This document shows, piece after piece, positions 1-9,394 of a stretch of 64,000 bases of DNA. The DNA lies in assembly GCF_009617595.1 (NCBI RefSeq), contig NZ_WIXK01000002.1, positions 248,001-312,000 of the forward strand, written 5' to 3'. The position numbers and the translations under genes are program-made. How positions within the stretch are numbered: position 1 is the first letter of the stretch; each line of letters starts with the position of its first letter. The stretch is from Tritonibacter aquimaris. Lineage in GTDB: Bacteria > Pseudomonadota > Alphaproteobacteria > Rhodobacterales > Rhodobacteraceae. Below the pieces are notes generated by a model. The model was not told where the DNA came from, searched no databases, and worked only from the letters and a program-made list of their open reading frames with translations.

Positions 1-515
1 CTATCCGTCAGGGCGCGACCTCGGTGAAGTGCCTGTATCGTCGCGATAAGGCGAATATGCCCGGTTCGCAGCGCGAAGTGCAAAACGCCGAAGAAGAAGG
101 CGTGATCTTTGAATGGCTTTCTGCCCCTAAAGGCTTTGCTGACAGCGATGGCAAAGTGTCCGGTGTGATGGTGCAGCGTATGCGCCTTGGTCAGCCGGAT
201 GCCTCTGGCCGTCAGGCACCCGAGGTTATCGAGGGCGCGGACTACGTCGAGGACGCGGATCTTGTGATCAAGGCTCTGGGCTTTGAGCCGGAAGATCTGC
301 CAACGCTGTGGAACCAGCCGGAGCTGCCGGTCACACGTTGGGGCACCGTAAAAGCGGCTTTCCAGACCGGCGCGACCGAGATGGATGGCGTCTACGCTGT
401 AGGTGACATCGTGCGCGGGGCCTCTTTGGTGGTTTGGGCCATCAAAGATGGTCGTGATTGCGCCGATGCGATCCTTGCACGCTTTGATGCCGCCGCCGCA
501 GTCGCAGCAGAATAA
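1..515 (+). CDS. gltD: Glutamate synthase small (beta) subunit, C-terminal part
   Basis: This is the C-terminal part of the NADPH-dependent glutamate synthase small subunit; the start lies left of the window. The subunit takes electrons from NADPH through FAD and Fe-S clusters and passes them to GltB for glutamate synthesis from glutamine and 2-oxoglutarate. The visible segment has the family ending: a DLVIKALGFEPEDLP stretch, then a DGVYAVGDIVRGASLVVWAI segment, which is the GD-containing FAD-binding motif. The gene ends 70 bp before gltB on the same strand, so the order here is gltD then gltB. Identity is secure from the motif and from the neighbour. Confidence 0.9.
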   Translation, partial: IRQGATSVKCLYRRDKANMPGSQREVQNAEEEGVIFEWLSAPKGFADSDGKVSGVMVQRMRLGQPDASGRQAPEVIEGADYVEDADLVIKALGFEPEDLPTLWNQPELPVTRWGTVKAAFQTGATEMDGVYAVGDIVRGASLVVWAIKDGRDCADAILARFDAAAAVAAE

Positions 516-585
516 AACACACATCCCAGATATGGCAGTGCGCCCCCGGAAGGGTGAGGCGCGGCCCCAGGAAACGGAGTTTAAC

Positions 586-3500
586 ATGACCAAGTATGAC
601 GCAGATTGGGTCCGGGCTGAGGAAGCCAAGCGTAAATGGATGGCCGAAAACGGTCTCTACACCGAGGAAGAAGAGCATTCTTCCTGTGGTGTGGGCCTTG
701 TGGTTTCCATCGATGGCAAGAAAAGCCGCAAGGTGGTTGAGGCCGGTATCGAAGCGCTGAAGGCGATCTGGCACCGTGGTGCGGTTGATGCAGATGGTAA
801 AACCGGCGACGGCGCAGGCATCCATGTGCAGATCCCTGTTGAGTTTTTCTACGATCAGATCAAACGCACCGGTCACGAGCCGCGCAAAGATGAGCTGGTT
901 GCTGTTGGTCAGGTCTTCCTGCCACGTACTGATTTTGGCGCGCAAGAAACCTGCCGGACCATCGTGGAAAGCGAAGTTCTGCGTATGGGTTACTACATCT
1001 ACGGCTGGCGCCATGTGCCGGTGGATGTGACCTGCCTGGGTGATAAGGCCAACGCGACACGTCCTGAAATCGAACAGATCCTGATTTCTAACTCCAAAGG
1101 TGTCGACGAAGAGACCTTTGAGCGTGAGCTTTATGTGATCCGTCGCCGGATTGAAAAAGCAGCTGCTGCCGCGCAGGTCGGTGAACTTTATATTGCGTCA
1201 CTGTCGTGCCGCTCGATCATCTACAAAGGCATGATGCTGGCGGAGCAGGTTGCGGTATTCTACCCCGATCTGATGGACGAGCGTTTTGAATCTGCCTTTG
1301 CGCTCTATCACCAGCGTTATTCCACCAACACCTTCCCGCAGTGGTGGCTGGCCCAGCCGTTCCGCATGTTGGCCCACAATGGTGAGATCAACACGCTGAA
1401 GGGCAACGTCAACTGGATGAAAAGCCATGAAATCCGCATGGCGTCGGCGTCTTTTGGTGATCATGCTGAAGATATCAAGCCGATTATCGCTTCGGGTTCG
1501 TCAGATTCGGCGGCGCTTGATTCCGTGTTTGAAGTCCTGGTGCGCGCCGGTCGTTCTGCGCCGATGGCCAAAACCATGCTGGTGCCTGAAAGCTGGTCCA
1601 AACAAGCGCTGGAACTGCCCAAAGCCTGGCGTGACATGTATTCCTATTGCAACTCTGTGATGGAGCCATGGGATGGTCCGGCAGCGCTTGCGATGACCGA
1701 CGGCCGCTGGGTCTGTGCTGGTCTGGATCGCAATGGTCTGCGTCCGATGCGCTATGTGGTGACTGGCGATGGTCTGGTGATTGCAGGCTCTGAAGCAGGT
1801 ATGGTCCCGATCGATGAGGCCAATGTGGTGGAAAAAGGCGCGCTTGGTCCTGGTCAGATGCTGGCTGTGGATATGAAAAAGGGCCAGCTGTTCCACGACA
1901 CCGAAATCAAAGACAAGCTGTCGCGCGCGCTGCCATTTGGTGACTGGGTTGCCAAGATCAACGATGTTGATACTGCGTTGGCCGAAGCCACAGAAGAGCC
2001 TCTGTTCACTGGTGAAGATCTGCGCCGCCGTCAGGTTGCAGCTGGCTATACCATTGAAGAGCTGGAGCAAATCCTGGCGCCGATGGCTGAAGACGGTAAG
2101 GAAAGCCTTGCATCGATGGGCGATGATACCCCATCTGCGGTTCTGTCCAATATGTACCGCCCGCTGAGCCACTTCTTCCGTCAGAACTTCAGCCAGGTTA
2201 CCAACCCGCCGATCGACAGTCTGCGTGAATACCGTGTGATGTCGCTGAAGACGCGGTTCGGAAACCTGAAAAACGTTCTGGATGAAGACAGCTCGCAGAC
2301 CGAAATCATCGTGCTTGAGAGCCCGTTTGTTGGCAATGCGCAATGGGCCAAGCTGGTTGCACAGTTCAACGCACCACTGGTTGAGATCGACTGTAGCTTT
2401 GATGCAGGCGAAGGCGCGTTGAATGCAGGTCTTGCCCGTATTCGCTCTGAGGCGGAAGAAGCAGTGCGTTCGGGTGCTGGCCATATTGTGTTGACCGATC
2501 AGCACTCCGGCGAAGGCCGCGTGGCGATGCCAATGATTTTGGCGACCTCTGCTGTGCATTCGCATCTGACCCGCAAAGGGCTGCGCACCTTCTGCTCGCT
2601 GAATGTGCGCTCGGCTGAATGTATTGATCCGCATTACTTTGCGGTGCTGATTGGCTGTGGTGCTACCGTTGTAAACGCATATCTCGCAGAAGATTCGCTG
2701 GCGGATCGTATTGAGCGCGGCCTGCTGGACGGAAGCTTGACTGAAAACATCGCCCGCTACCGCGAAGCGATTGATCAGGGCCTTCTGAAAATCATGGCCA
2801 AGATGGGGATTTCTGTCATTTCCTCATACCGTGGTGGTCTGAACTTTGAAGCTGTGGGCCTGAGCCGCGCGATGGTGGCCGAGTATTTCCCGGGCATGAC
2901 CTCGCGCATTTCTGGTATCGGTATTCACGGCATTCAGAAAAAAGCCGAAGAAATTCACGCCAAAGGCTGGAGCGCCGCAGATGGTGTGTTGCCGATTGGC
3001 GGTTTCTACAAAGCGCGTAAATCCGGCGAGACCCACGCCTGGGAAGCAAGCTCGATGCATATGATGCAGATGGCGTGTAACCGCGCCTCTTTCGAGCTGT
3101 GGAAGCAGTATTCGGCCAAGATGCAATCGAACCCACCGATTCATTTGCGTGATCTTCTGGCCATCAAACCTATGGGTGAGGCCGTGCCGATCGAAGAGGT
3201 GGAAAGCATCACCTCGATTCGGAAACGTTTTGTCACGCCGGGCATGTCCTTGGGTGCGCTGAGCCCCGAAGCGCATAAGACGTTGAACGTTGCGATGAAC
3301 CGCATTGGTGCAAAGTCCGACTCGGGTGAAGGTGGTGAAGATCCAGCGCATTTTGTGCCTGAGCCCAATGGTGACAACCCGTCTGCGAAAATCAAACAGG
3401 TTGCCTCGGGTCGTTTTGGTGTTACCGCCGAATATCTGAACCAGTGTGAAGAGCTGGAAATCAAAGTGGCCCAGGGTGCAAAACCCGGTGAGGGTGGCCA

Positions 3501-5118
3501 GCTGCCGGGCATGAAGGTCACCGATCTGATTGCGCGTCTGCGTCACTCTACCAAAGGTGTGACCCTGATTTCGCCGCCGCCGCACCACGATATCTATTCG
3601 ATCGAAGATCTGGCACAGCTGATCTACGACCTGAAGCAGATCAACCCGCGCTGTAAAGTGACCGTGAAACTGGTGGCTGCCTCTGGTGTTGGTACAATTG
3701 CGGCGGGCGTTGCCAAGGCCGAAGCTGATGTGATCCTGATCTCTGGCCATAATGGCGGCACTGGTGCTTCGCCTGCGACCTCGATCAAATACTGCGGCTT
3801 GCCGTGGGAGATGGGCCTCACCGAGGCGCATCAGGTTCTGGCGATGAACAATCTGCGTGACCGGGTGACCCTGCGCACCGATGGTGGCCTGCGCACCGGG
3901 CGTGATATCGTCATGGCGGCGATGCTTGGGGCTGAGGAATACGGCATCGGCACTGCAGCCCTGATTGCGATGGGTTGCATCATGGTGCGCCAGTGTCAGT
4001 CCAACACTTGTCCGGTGGGTGTCTGTACCCAGGATGAGGCGCTGCGCGGCAAGTTTACCGGCAATGCAGACAAAGTGGTGAATCTGATCACGTTCTATGC
4101 GCAGGAAGTGCGTGAAATCCTGGCATCCATCGGCGCGCGTTCGCTGGATGAGGTGATCGGCCGTGCCGATCTTCTGGCACAGGTTTCACGTGGATCTGCG
4201 CATCTGGATGATCTCGATCTTAACCCGATGCTGATCACCGTCGATGGCGCACAAAACATCGTTTACAATCGCGACAAAGATCGCAATGCGGTGCCGGATA
4301 CGCTGGATGCGGAAATTGTGCGCGATGCAGCACGGTTCCTGAAAGACGGTGAAAAGATGCAACTGTCTTATGCGGTGCAAAACACCCACCGTACCGTTGG
4401 CACCCGCACTTCGAGCCATATCGTTCAGAACTTTGGCATGCGTAATTCGTTGCAGCCTGACCATTTGACCGTGAAATTGCAGGGCTCTGCGGGCCAATCC
4501 TTGGGGGCTTTTGCAGCGCCCGGGCTCAAGCTTGAGGTGTCAGGGGATGCAAACGACTACGTGGGCAAAGGTCTGTCCGGTGGCACCATTACCGTGCGTC
4601 CGGCACAAGTCAGCCCGCTGAAAGCCAGCGAGAACACCATCATTGGTAACACAGTTCTGTATGGTGCAACGGATGGCTATCTTTTTGCGGCGGGTCGCGC
4701 TGGTGAACGGTTTGCTGTGCGTAACTCTGGTGCCAAAGTGGTGGTCGAAGGCTGTGGCTCGAACGGTTGTGAATATATGACCGGTGGCATTGCCGTGATT
4801 CTGGGCAGTATTGGTGCAAACTTTGGCGCGGGTATGACCGGCGGCATGGCCTATCTCTATGATCCTGAAGGCCTGGCATCAGAGCTGATGAACTTGGAAT
4901 CATTGGTGATCAACCAGCTGGGCAATCAACATTGGGAAAACGAAGTCAAATCTCTGATTGAGCAGCATATAAGCGAAACAGGTAGCCGAAAGGCCGCAGA
5001 AATTTTGCAAAATTGGGACAATGAGCGACACAACTTCCTCCAAGTGTGCCCCAAAGAGATGCTAAACAAGCTCCCATACCCGTTGACGCAGGAAGATACA
5101 GCCATTCCGGCTGAGTAA
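586..5118 (+). CDS. gltB: Glutamate synthase large (alpha) subunit
   Basis: Large subunit of NADPH-GOGAT, 1510 aa, the usual length. An N-terminal class II glutamine amidotransferase domain begins at Cys34 (CGVG) after a short propeptide, so the mature protein probably starts at that Cys. The central and FMN-binding synthase domains follow, with a 3Fe-4S motif CIMVRQCQSNTCPVGVC near residue 1130 and a glycine-rich GXGXG beta-helix domain at the C-terminus. An in-frame start at 403 would overlap gltD by 113 bp; I chose ATG 586 because it has an upstream purine-rich site (CGGAG) and keeps the normal propeptide. It is followed by a strong terminator, so gltD-gltB ends here. Confidence 0.96.
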   Translation: MTKYDADWVRAEEAKRKWMAENGLYTEEEEHSSCGVGLVVSIDGKKSRKVVEAGIEALKAIWHRGAVDADGKTGDGAGIHVQIPVEFFYDQIKRTGHEPRKDELVAVGQVFLPRTDFGAQETCRTIVESEVLRMGYYIYGWRHVPVDVTCLGDKANATRPEIEQILISNSKGVDEETFERELYVIRRRIEKAAAAAQVGELYIASLSCRSIIYKGMMLAEQVAVFYPDLMDERFESAFALYHQRYSTNTFPQWWLAQPFRMLAHNGEINTLKGNVNWMKSHEIRMASASFGDHAEDIKPIIASGSSDSAALDSVFEVLVRAGRSAPMAKTMLVPESWSKQALELPKAWRDMYSYCNSVMEPWDGPAALAMTDGRWVCAGLDRNGLRPMRYVVTGDGLVIAGSEAGMVPIDEANVVEKGALGPGQMLAVDMKKGQLFHDTEIKDKLSRALPFGDWVAKINDVDTALAEATEEPLFTGEDLRRRQVAAGYTIEELEQILAPMAEDGKESLASMGDDTPSAVLSNMYRPLSHFFRQNFSQVTNPPIDSLREYRVMSLKTRFGNLKNVLDEDSSQTEIIVLESPFVGNAQWAKLVAQFNAPLVEIDCSFDAGEGALNAGLARIRSEAEEAVRSGAGHIVLTDQHSGEGRVAMPMILATSAVHSHLTRKGLRTFCSLNVRSAECIDPHYFAVLIGCGATVVNAYLAEDSLADRIERGLLDGSLTENIARYREAIDQGLLKIMAKMGISVISSYRGGLNFEAVGLSRAMVAEYFPGMTSRISGIGIHGIQKKAEEIHAKGWSAADGVLPIGGFYKARKSGETHAWEASSMHMMQMACNRASFELWKQYSAKMQSNPPIHLRDLLAIKPMGEAVPIEEVESITSIRKRFVTPGMSLGALSPEAHKTLNVAMNRIGAKSDSGEGGEDPAHFVPEPNGDNPSAKIKQVASGRFGVTAEYLNQCEELEIKVAQGAKPGEGGQLPGMKVTDLIARLRHSTKGVTLISPPPHHDIYSIEDLAQLIYDLKQINPRCKVTVKLVAASGVGTIAAGVAKAEADVILISGHNGGTGASPATSIKYCGLPWEMGLTEAHQVLAMNNLRDRVTLRTDGGLRTGRDIVMAAMLGAEEYGIGTAALIAMGCIMVRQCQSNTCPVGVCTQDEALRGKFTGNADKVVNLITFYAQEVREILASIGARSLDEVIGRADLLAQVSRGSAHLDDLDLNPMLITVDGAQNIVYNRDKDRNAVPDTLDAEIVRDAARFLKDGEKMQLSYAVQNTHRTVGTRTSSHIVQNFGMRNSLQPDHLTVKLQGSAGQSLGAFAAPGLKLEVSGDANDYVGKGLSGGTITVRPAQVSPLKASENTIIGNTVLYGATDGYLFAAGRAGERFAVRNSGAKVVVEGCGSNGCEYMTGGIAVILGSIGANFGAGMTGGMAYLYDPEGLASELMNLESLVINQLGNQHWENEVKSLIEQHISETGSRKAAEILQNWDNERHNFLQVCPKEMLNKLPYPLTQEDTAIPAE

Positions 5119-5142
5119 CTTAAAACACAGATCCCCAACTGG

Positions 5143-5176
5143 ACCCGCAGGTATCGAACCTGCGGGTTATTTTTTG
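5143..5176 (+). terminator. Rho-independent terminator after gltB
   Basis: A perfect 10-bp stem (acccgcaggt / acctgcgggt) with a 5-nt loop is followed by a T-rich run (tattttttg). It lies 25 bp after the gltB stop and separates gltB from mtgA. Confidence 0.9.
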
Positions 5177-5226
5177 TCTAAATTGGCCCCTTGGTAACCG
5201 CTATCTGACTGCCGTATAGAAGAACT

Positions 5227-5955
5227 ATGGCAACACAGGCGCAGAAGAAGAAATCAAAGACGCGGTCAGCAGCGCGGAAGTTTCAGCCCATCCGCTGGCT
5301 GCGGCGTTGGCTGTTGCGTGTGGCCTTGGGCGGCAGCGCGTTTTTGCTGGCTTTGGTCTTGCTGTATTCCGTGGTGAACCCACCGATTACCCATACCATC
5401 TGGATGGAAAAACGCCGTCTTGGCGACGTGGATCGTGAATGGGTTCCGATGGAGCATATTGCGCCAGTTGTGGCTCGTTCGATCGTCGCCGCCGAGGACG
5501 CAAATTATTGTCAGCACTGGGGGTTTGACCTCACAGCCATTCAGAACGCGCTCCAGGATGGAGCCAAACGCGGTGGTTCGTCACTGTCGCAGCAAGTGGT
5601 GAAAAACGTGTTCCTCTGGCAGGACCGTAGTTGGCTGCGCAAGACAATGGAAACCTTGCTGACGCCGATGGTTGAACTGTTCTGGAGCAAGCGCCGCATT
5701 CTGGAAGTCTATCTGAATGTCGCTGAAACCGATGAAGGTGTTTTTGGTGTAGAAGCAGGCGCGCGGCGCTATTTTGGCAAAGGCCCGGATGAGCTGAACG
5801 CCCGCGAAGCGGCGTTGTTGGCGGCGGTCCTTCCTAATCCCAAGCAGCGTTCAGCTGCGCGCCCGTCGCCCACTTTGCAAAAGCGTGCGGCCAGAATACG
5901 AGATGGCGCGGCTACGATCCGCGCAGATGGTCGTTCTGCGTGTTTCGAGGATTGA
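5227..5955 (+). CDS. mtgA: Monofunctional peptidoglycan transglycosylase (GT51)
   Basis: A 242-aa membrane-anchored glycosyltransferase that polymerises lipid II into glycan strands. A basic N-terminus (residues 1-30) is followed by one membrane segment (about 31-50). The GT51 motifs are present: AAEDANYCQHWG with the expected catalytic Glu90, then GGSSLSQQ near 117-123, and a KRRILEVYLN motif. There is no transpeptidase domain, and the length is that of MtgA, not of a class A PBP. It stands alone between the gltB terminator and a GST gene. Confidence 0.92.
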   Translation: MATQAQKKKSKTRSAARKFQPIRWLRRWLLRVALGGSAFLLALVLLYSVVNPPITHTIWMEKRRLGDVDREWVPMEHIAPVVARSIVAAEDANYCQHWGFDLTAIQNALQDGAKRGGSSLSQQVVKNVFLWQDRSWLRKTMETLLTPMVELFWSKRRILEVYLNVAETDEGVFGVEAGARRYFGKGPDELNAREAALLAAVLPNPKQRSAARPSPTLQKRAARIRDGAATIRADGRSACFED

Positions 5956-6019
5956 ATCTCGCGCGGCTTTTAGGCATGTCTGCTACACTCATTCCCTTGT
6001 CTATATTGGAGGCTCCTAG

Positions 6020-6685
6020 GTGGCCCGTCTCTATCACGTTCCTCTTTCTCCCTTTTGCCGCAAAGTGCGGCTGTCGCTTGCGGAGAAGAAGATTGAAGTT
6101 GAGCTGATTGAGGAGCGCTATTGGGAGCAGGATCCTGATTTTTTACGCCGCAATCCCGCTGGCAAGGTACCGGTGGTGCGTCTGGATGGTAAGGTCCTCA
6201 CGGAAAGCGCTGCAATCTGCGAATATATCGAAGAGACGCGGCCAACGCCTTCTTTGATGCCATCTGACCCCGAAGAGCGGGTCGAGGTGCGACGGCTCGT
6301 ATCTTGGTTTGATGATAAATTCCATCACGAGGTGACTTCAAAACTGCTCTATGAGCGGGTGAACAAGAAGGTGACCGGAGAAGGCTATCCCGACAGCCGC
6401 AATGTGAAAGCCGGTGCCAAGGCGATTAAATACCATCTCGATTACATGGCTTGGTTGCTGGATCATCGACGTTGGCTGGCTGGGGACAATATGACATTGG
6501 CCGATTTTGCCGCTGCTGCGCATCTATCGTCGCTGGATTATATCTCCGATGTCGATTGGAACAGATCCGCGGTGGTCAAGGATTGGTACGCGAAAATCAA
6601 ATCGCGCCCGGCGTTTCGCTCAATCTTGGCGGATCAGATTTCGGGCTTCCGCCCGCCCGCCCATTACGCGGACCTTGATTTCTGA
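6020..6685 (+). CDS. Glutathione S-transferase family protein
   Basis: A 221-aa GST-fold protein. The N-terminal thioredoxin-like domain carries a PLSPFCRK motif with Cys13 in the position used for glutathione chemistry, followed by NPAGKVPVV and the ESAAICEYIEE glutathione-binding segment. The C-terminal half is helical (LAGDNMTLADFAAAAHLS, the N-capping motif of the family). The start is GTG 6020, supported by GGAGG at 6008-6012. Substrate cannot be told from sequence. The gene is followed by a hairpin and then queG on the same strand. Confidence 0.85.
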   Translation: MARLYHVPLSPFCRKVRLSLAEKKIEVELIEERYWEQDPDFLRRNPAGKVPVVRLDGKVLTESAAICEYIEETRPTPSLMPSDPEERVEVRRLVSWFDDKFHHEVTSKLLYERVNKKVTGEGYPDSRNVKAGAKAIKYHLDYMAWLLDHRRWLAGDNMTLADFAAAAHLSSLDYISDVDWNRSAVVKDWYAKIKSRPAFRSILADQISGFRPPAHYADLDF

Positions 6686-6713
6686 TATGAGGGTAGGGGG
6701 CTTCTGCCCTCTC

Positions 6714-6730
6714 TTGGCCCTCTGGGCCAA
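6714..6730 (+). repeat. Short intergenic hairpin between GST and queG
   Basis: A perfect 7-bp inverted repeat (ttggccc / gggccaa) with a 3-nt loop sits in a GC-rich spacer that ends in cccccgagagtatttt. From memory, this type of spacer (two GC hairpins followed by a CCCCGAG-TATTTT tail) resembles common intergenic repeats of Rhodobacteraceae. No second copy was seen here. It may also act as a weak terminator for the GST gene. Confidence 0.4.
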
Positions 6731-6756
6731 TTCACCCCCGAGAGTATTTTGAAACG

Positions 6757-7824
6757 ATGGATGCGAATTCAGATCTGAAAGCCAGGTTGGTGGCTCAGGC
6801 GCAGGCTGAGGGTTTTGTCTCTTGCCGGATTTGCCGCCCGTGGGATGTGCCAGAAGTTGCAGAGCGTCTGCAGGCGTTTCTGGATGCAGGGTTTCACGGG
6901 CAAATGGCGTGGATGGGGGAGCGTAGCCACTGGCGCGGCGACCCGGCGCAGCTGTGGCCCGAAGCGCGCTCCGTTATTATGCTGGCTGAAAGCTATACGC
7001 CGAAAGAAGATCCGATGGCGCTGTTGGGGCAGCACGATCGCGGGGCAATTTCTGTTTACGCGCGTAATAAAGACTACCATGATCTGGTGAAAAAGCGTTT
7101 GAAACGGTTGGCGCGCTGGCTGATTTCCGAGGCGGGTTCTGAAACTGAGGTGAAGGTTTTTGTTGATACCGCGCCAGTTCCAGAGAAGCCTTTGGCGCAG
7201 GCGGCAGGCCTTGGTTGGCAGGGTAAACACACCAATCTTGTCAGCCGTGATTGGGGCAATTGGGTCTTTTTAGGGTCTGTTTTTACCACGTTAGACTTGC
7301 CGGTTGATACGGTGGCAAAAGACAACTGTGGCTCATGCAAGGCCTGTTTGACGGCGTGCCCAACGGATGCGTTTCCGGCACCCTATCAGCTGGATGCACG
7401 CCGCTGTATTTCCTATCTGACTATTGAACACAAAGGCCCGGTTGATGAAGAGCTGCGCTCAAAGATGGGAAATCGGATCTACGGCTGTGATGACTGTCTT
7501 GCAGCCTGTCCGTGGAACAAATTTGCGGTTGAGGCCAGCGATCTGCGCTATGCGGCGCGGGAGGAGCTGATAAGTCCGAAACTTTCGGATCTGGCACAGC
7601 TTGATGACACCGCGTTTCGTACAAAGTTTTCCGGCTCACCCATTAAACGCATTGGTCGGGATCGATTTGTGCGAAATGTTTTATATGCGATCGGAAATTC
7701 AAATGATCAGTCGCTCTGCCCCGTGGCTGAGGGGCTGTGTGAAGATCCTGATGCGACCGTTGCAGATGCGGCGCGTTGGGCTGTTGTGCAGCTCAGGACG
7801 CGGCAGGGGCGCGCTGCGTCCTGA
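6757..7824 (+). CDS. queG: Epoxyqueuosine reductase
   Basis: A 355-aa iron-sulfur, cobalamin-dependent enzyme that performs the last step of queuosine synthesis in tRNA. Two ferredoxin-type cluster motifs are visible: [12 protein letters not shown] (about residue 191) and [12 protein letters not shown] (about residue 244). Upstream is the family segment [19 protein letters not shown], which contains the active-site region. Length is normal for the short QueG form, with a partial HEAT-like C-terminus. It is convergent with msrA, with only 9 bp between the stops. Confidence 0.93.
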   Translation: MDANSDLKARLVAQAQAEGFVSCRICRPWDVPEVAERLQAFLDAGFHGQMAWMGERSHWRGDPAQLWPEARSVIMLAESYTPKEDPMALLGQHDRGAISVYARNKDYHDLVKKRLKRLARWLISEAGSETEVKVFVDTAPVPEKPLAQAAGLGWQGKHTNLVSRDWGNWVFLGSVFTTLDLPVDTVAKDNCGSCKACLTACPTDAFPAPYQLDARRCISYLTIEHKGPVDEELRSKMGNRIYGCDDCLAACPWNKFAVEASDLRYAAREELISPKLSDLAQLDDTAFRTKFSGSPIKRIGRDRFVRNVLYAIGNSNDQSLCPVAEGLCEDPDATVADAARWAVVQLRTRQGRAAS

Positions 7825-7833
7825 TGCAGTTGT

Positions 7834-8337
7834 TTACGCTTTGCGCGCCAGCACCCAATCCGGGCGGGCAAAATGGCAGGTATAGCCGTTTGGAGTGCGT
7901 TCCAGGTAATCTTGATGCTCTGGCTCAGCTTCCCAGAAATCGCCAACAGGCTCAACTTCTGTCACGACTTTACCAGGCCATAGGCCCGAAGCGTTGACGT
8001 CTTCTATTGTTGTGAAGGCCTCAGCCTTTTGCGCATCATTGGTGTAGTAGATCGCTGAGCGGTAGCTCATTCCGGTGTCGTTGCCTTGACGATTTGGCGT
8101 TGTTGGATCGTGGATTTGGAAAAAGAACTCCAGCAATTTACGATAGCTGATCTGGCTGGGGTCATAGATGATTTCGATCCCTTCCGCGTGGGTGCCATGA
8201 TTGCGATAGGTCGCGTTTTCGACATCCCCGCCGGTGTAGCCCACACGAGTCGTGATCACCCCTGGCATCTTGCGGATCAGATCCTGCATTCCCCAAAAAC
8301 AGCCCCCGGCCAATACGGCGCGTTCTGAATGTGTCAT
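7834..8337 (-). CDS. msrA: Peptide methionine-S-sulfoxide reductase MsrA
   Basis: A 167-aa reductase for the S epimer of methionine sulfoxide in proteins. The catalytic GGCFWG motif holds Cys13, and the family segments [23 protein letters not shown] and [20 protein letters not shown] follow. A further Cys in the [10 protein letters not shown] tail could serve in recycling. The start codon overlaps the msrB stop by one base (TGATG), so the two genes are translationally coupled. Confidence 0.95.
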   Translation of the reverse strand: MTHSERAVLAGGCFWGMQDLIRKMPGVITTRVGYTGGDVENATYRNHGTHAEGIEIIYDPSQISYRKLLEFFFQIHDPTTPNRQGNDTGMSYRSAIYYTNDAQKAEAFTTIEDVNASGLWPGKVVTEVEPVGDFWEAEPEHQDYLERTPNGYTCHFARPDWVLARKA

Positions 8338-8783
8338 CAGCGGTCCTCCACTTGGTTGAGATATGCGCCGTATCCTTCAACTTCCATATCGTTCAGATGA
8401 ATGAAACGCAGTGAGGCAGAGTTGATGCAATAGCGGAGCCCACCGCGATCTTGAGGCCCATCCGGAAACACATGCCCAAGGTGGCTGTCCCCGTGGGTGG
8501 AGCGGACTTCGGTGCGGATCATGCCGTGCGTGGTGTCGCGCAGCTCTTGCAGGTGTTCAGGTTCAATCGGTTTGGTGAAACTGGGCCAGCCGCAGCCGGA
8601 TTCATATTTGTCTGAGGAGGCAAACAGCGGCTCGCCAGAGACAATATCGACGTAGATACCCGGTTCTTTGTTTTGCAGGAGCTTGCCGGTTCCGGGGCGT
8701 TCTGTGCCCGCGTTCTGTGTCACGTGAAACTCTTCGTCCGAGAGTTTGGCAATTGCATCTGGATCTTTGAAATATTGTGACAT
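8337..8783 (-). CDS. msrB: Peptide methionine-R-sulfoxide reductase MsrB
   Basis: A 148-aa reductase for the R epimer of methionine sulfoxide. The likely catalytic Cys119 is in RYCINS and the likely resolving Cys64 is in SGCGWPSF. The two CxxC zinc-binding pairs of many MsrB proteins are absent: the segment reads [13 protein letters not shown] where CxxC would be expected. I chose ATG 8783; a GTG two codons upstream (8789) is possible, but the GTGAG-like site fits the ATG better. It is the first gene of an msrB-msrA operon giving repair of both epimers. Confidence 0.94.
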   Translation of the reverse strand: MSQYFKDPDAIAKLSDEEFHVTQNAGTERPGTGKLLQNKEPGIYVDIVSGEPLFASSDKYESGCGWPSFTKPIEPEHLQELRDTTHGMIRTEVRSTHGDSHLGHVFPDGPQDRGGLRYCINSASLRFIHLNDMEVEGYGAYLNQVEDR

Positions 8784-8907
8784 GGGCACTCACGCTTGGA
8801 TGGATCTTGGCTATTACATGGAGCGCCGCGCGGGAAATTCAAAGGTTGATTTTTGTGCAAAACGTTCAGTTTTTCTTGAGCGCTTTGACCGTGTGTCATC
8901 CACATAC

Positions 8908-8937
8908 GCAAAAGGGCCGCCGAGTGAGGCGACCCTT
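8908..8937 (-). terminator. Rho-independent terminator of the HU gene
   Basis: Read on the minus strand, a 10-bp stem with one G-U pair and a 6-nt loop ends in TTTT, 23 bp after the HU stop. Confidence 0.75.
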
Positions 8938-8959
8938 ACACGAAAGCTCTGGTTGAGCC

Positions 8960-9253
8960 TTAAGCTTCGCCGTTCACGCTGTCTTTCAGCGCTTTTGCGA
9001 TGGTCATTTTTACAACCTTGTCAGCTTCTTTCATGAACTTCTCACCGGTGGCCGGGTTGCGCACTTCGCGCTCAGGACGTTCACGGCAGTAGATCTTACC
9101 CACACCAGGAAGGGTAACGGCACCGCCACCTGCGACTTCGCGGGTGATCAGGTTGCATACGGCTTCCAGAGCTGTGCCTGCAGTTTTCTTGTCGCTGCCC
9201 ATCTCGTCTGCCAGTGCGGCGACCAGCTGAGTTTTGGTCATCGGTTTGGACAT
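8960..9253 (-). CDS. HU-family DNA-binding protein
   Basis: A 97-aa histone-like protein. It has the HU/IHF pattern: N-terminal dimerisation helices (KTQLVAALADEMGSDKKTAGTAL), a beta-arm segment (GGGAVTLPGVGKIYCRERPEREVRNPATGE) with the NPATG sequence at the arm tip, and a C-terminal helix. It binds and bends DNA in the nucleoid. The start at ATG 9253 is supported by AAGGAG 8 bp upstream. It stands alone with its own terminator. HU and IHF cannot be told apart with certainty from this sequence. Confidence 0.9.
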   Translation of the reverse strand: MSKPMTKTQLVAALADEMGSDKKTAGTALEAVCNLITREVAGGGAVTLPGVGKIYCRERPEREVRNPATGEKFMKEADKVVKMTIAKALKDSVNGEA

Positions 9254-9394
9254 TATTAATTCTCCTTACGACTGCCCGATGTTTAGGGCCTCATCGCAAG
9301 ATACTATCGGTATGTTGTGGTCGAACACAACGGATAGGCAGTCAAAACAAGAACATTTAGGCGGTTTTTCATGCGATTTTCTGCGGAAATTAGC

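Noticed and set aside
403-585. Long upstream extension of gltB to 403
   Set aside because: It would overlap gltD by 113 bp; the ATG at 586 gives the normal propeptide before Cys34.
1501-3831. Long minus-strand frames inside gltB (377 and 335 codons)
   Set aside because: They are antisense to a well-supported gltB and are rich in His/Arg/Gln as expected for the complement of high-GC coding DNA.
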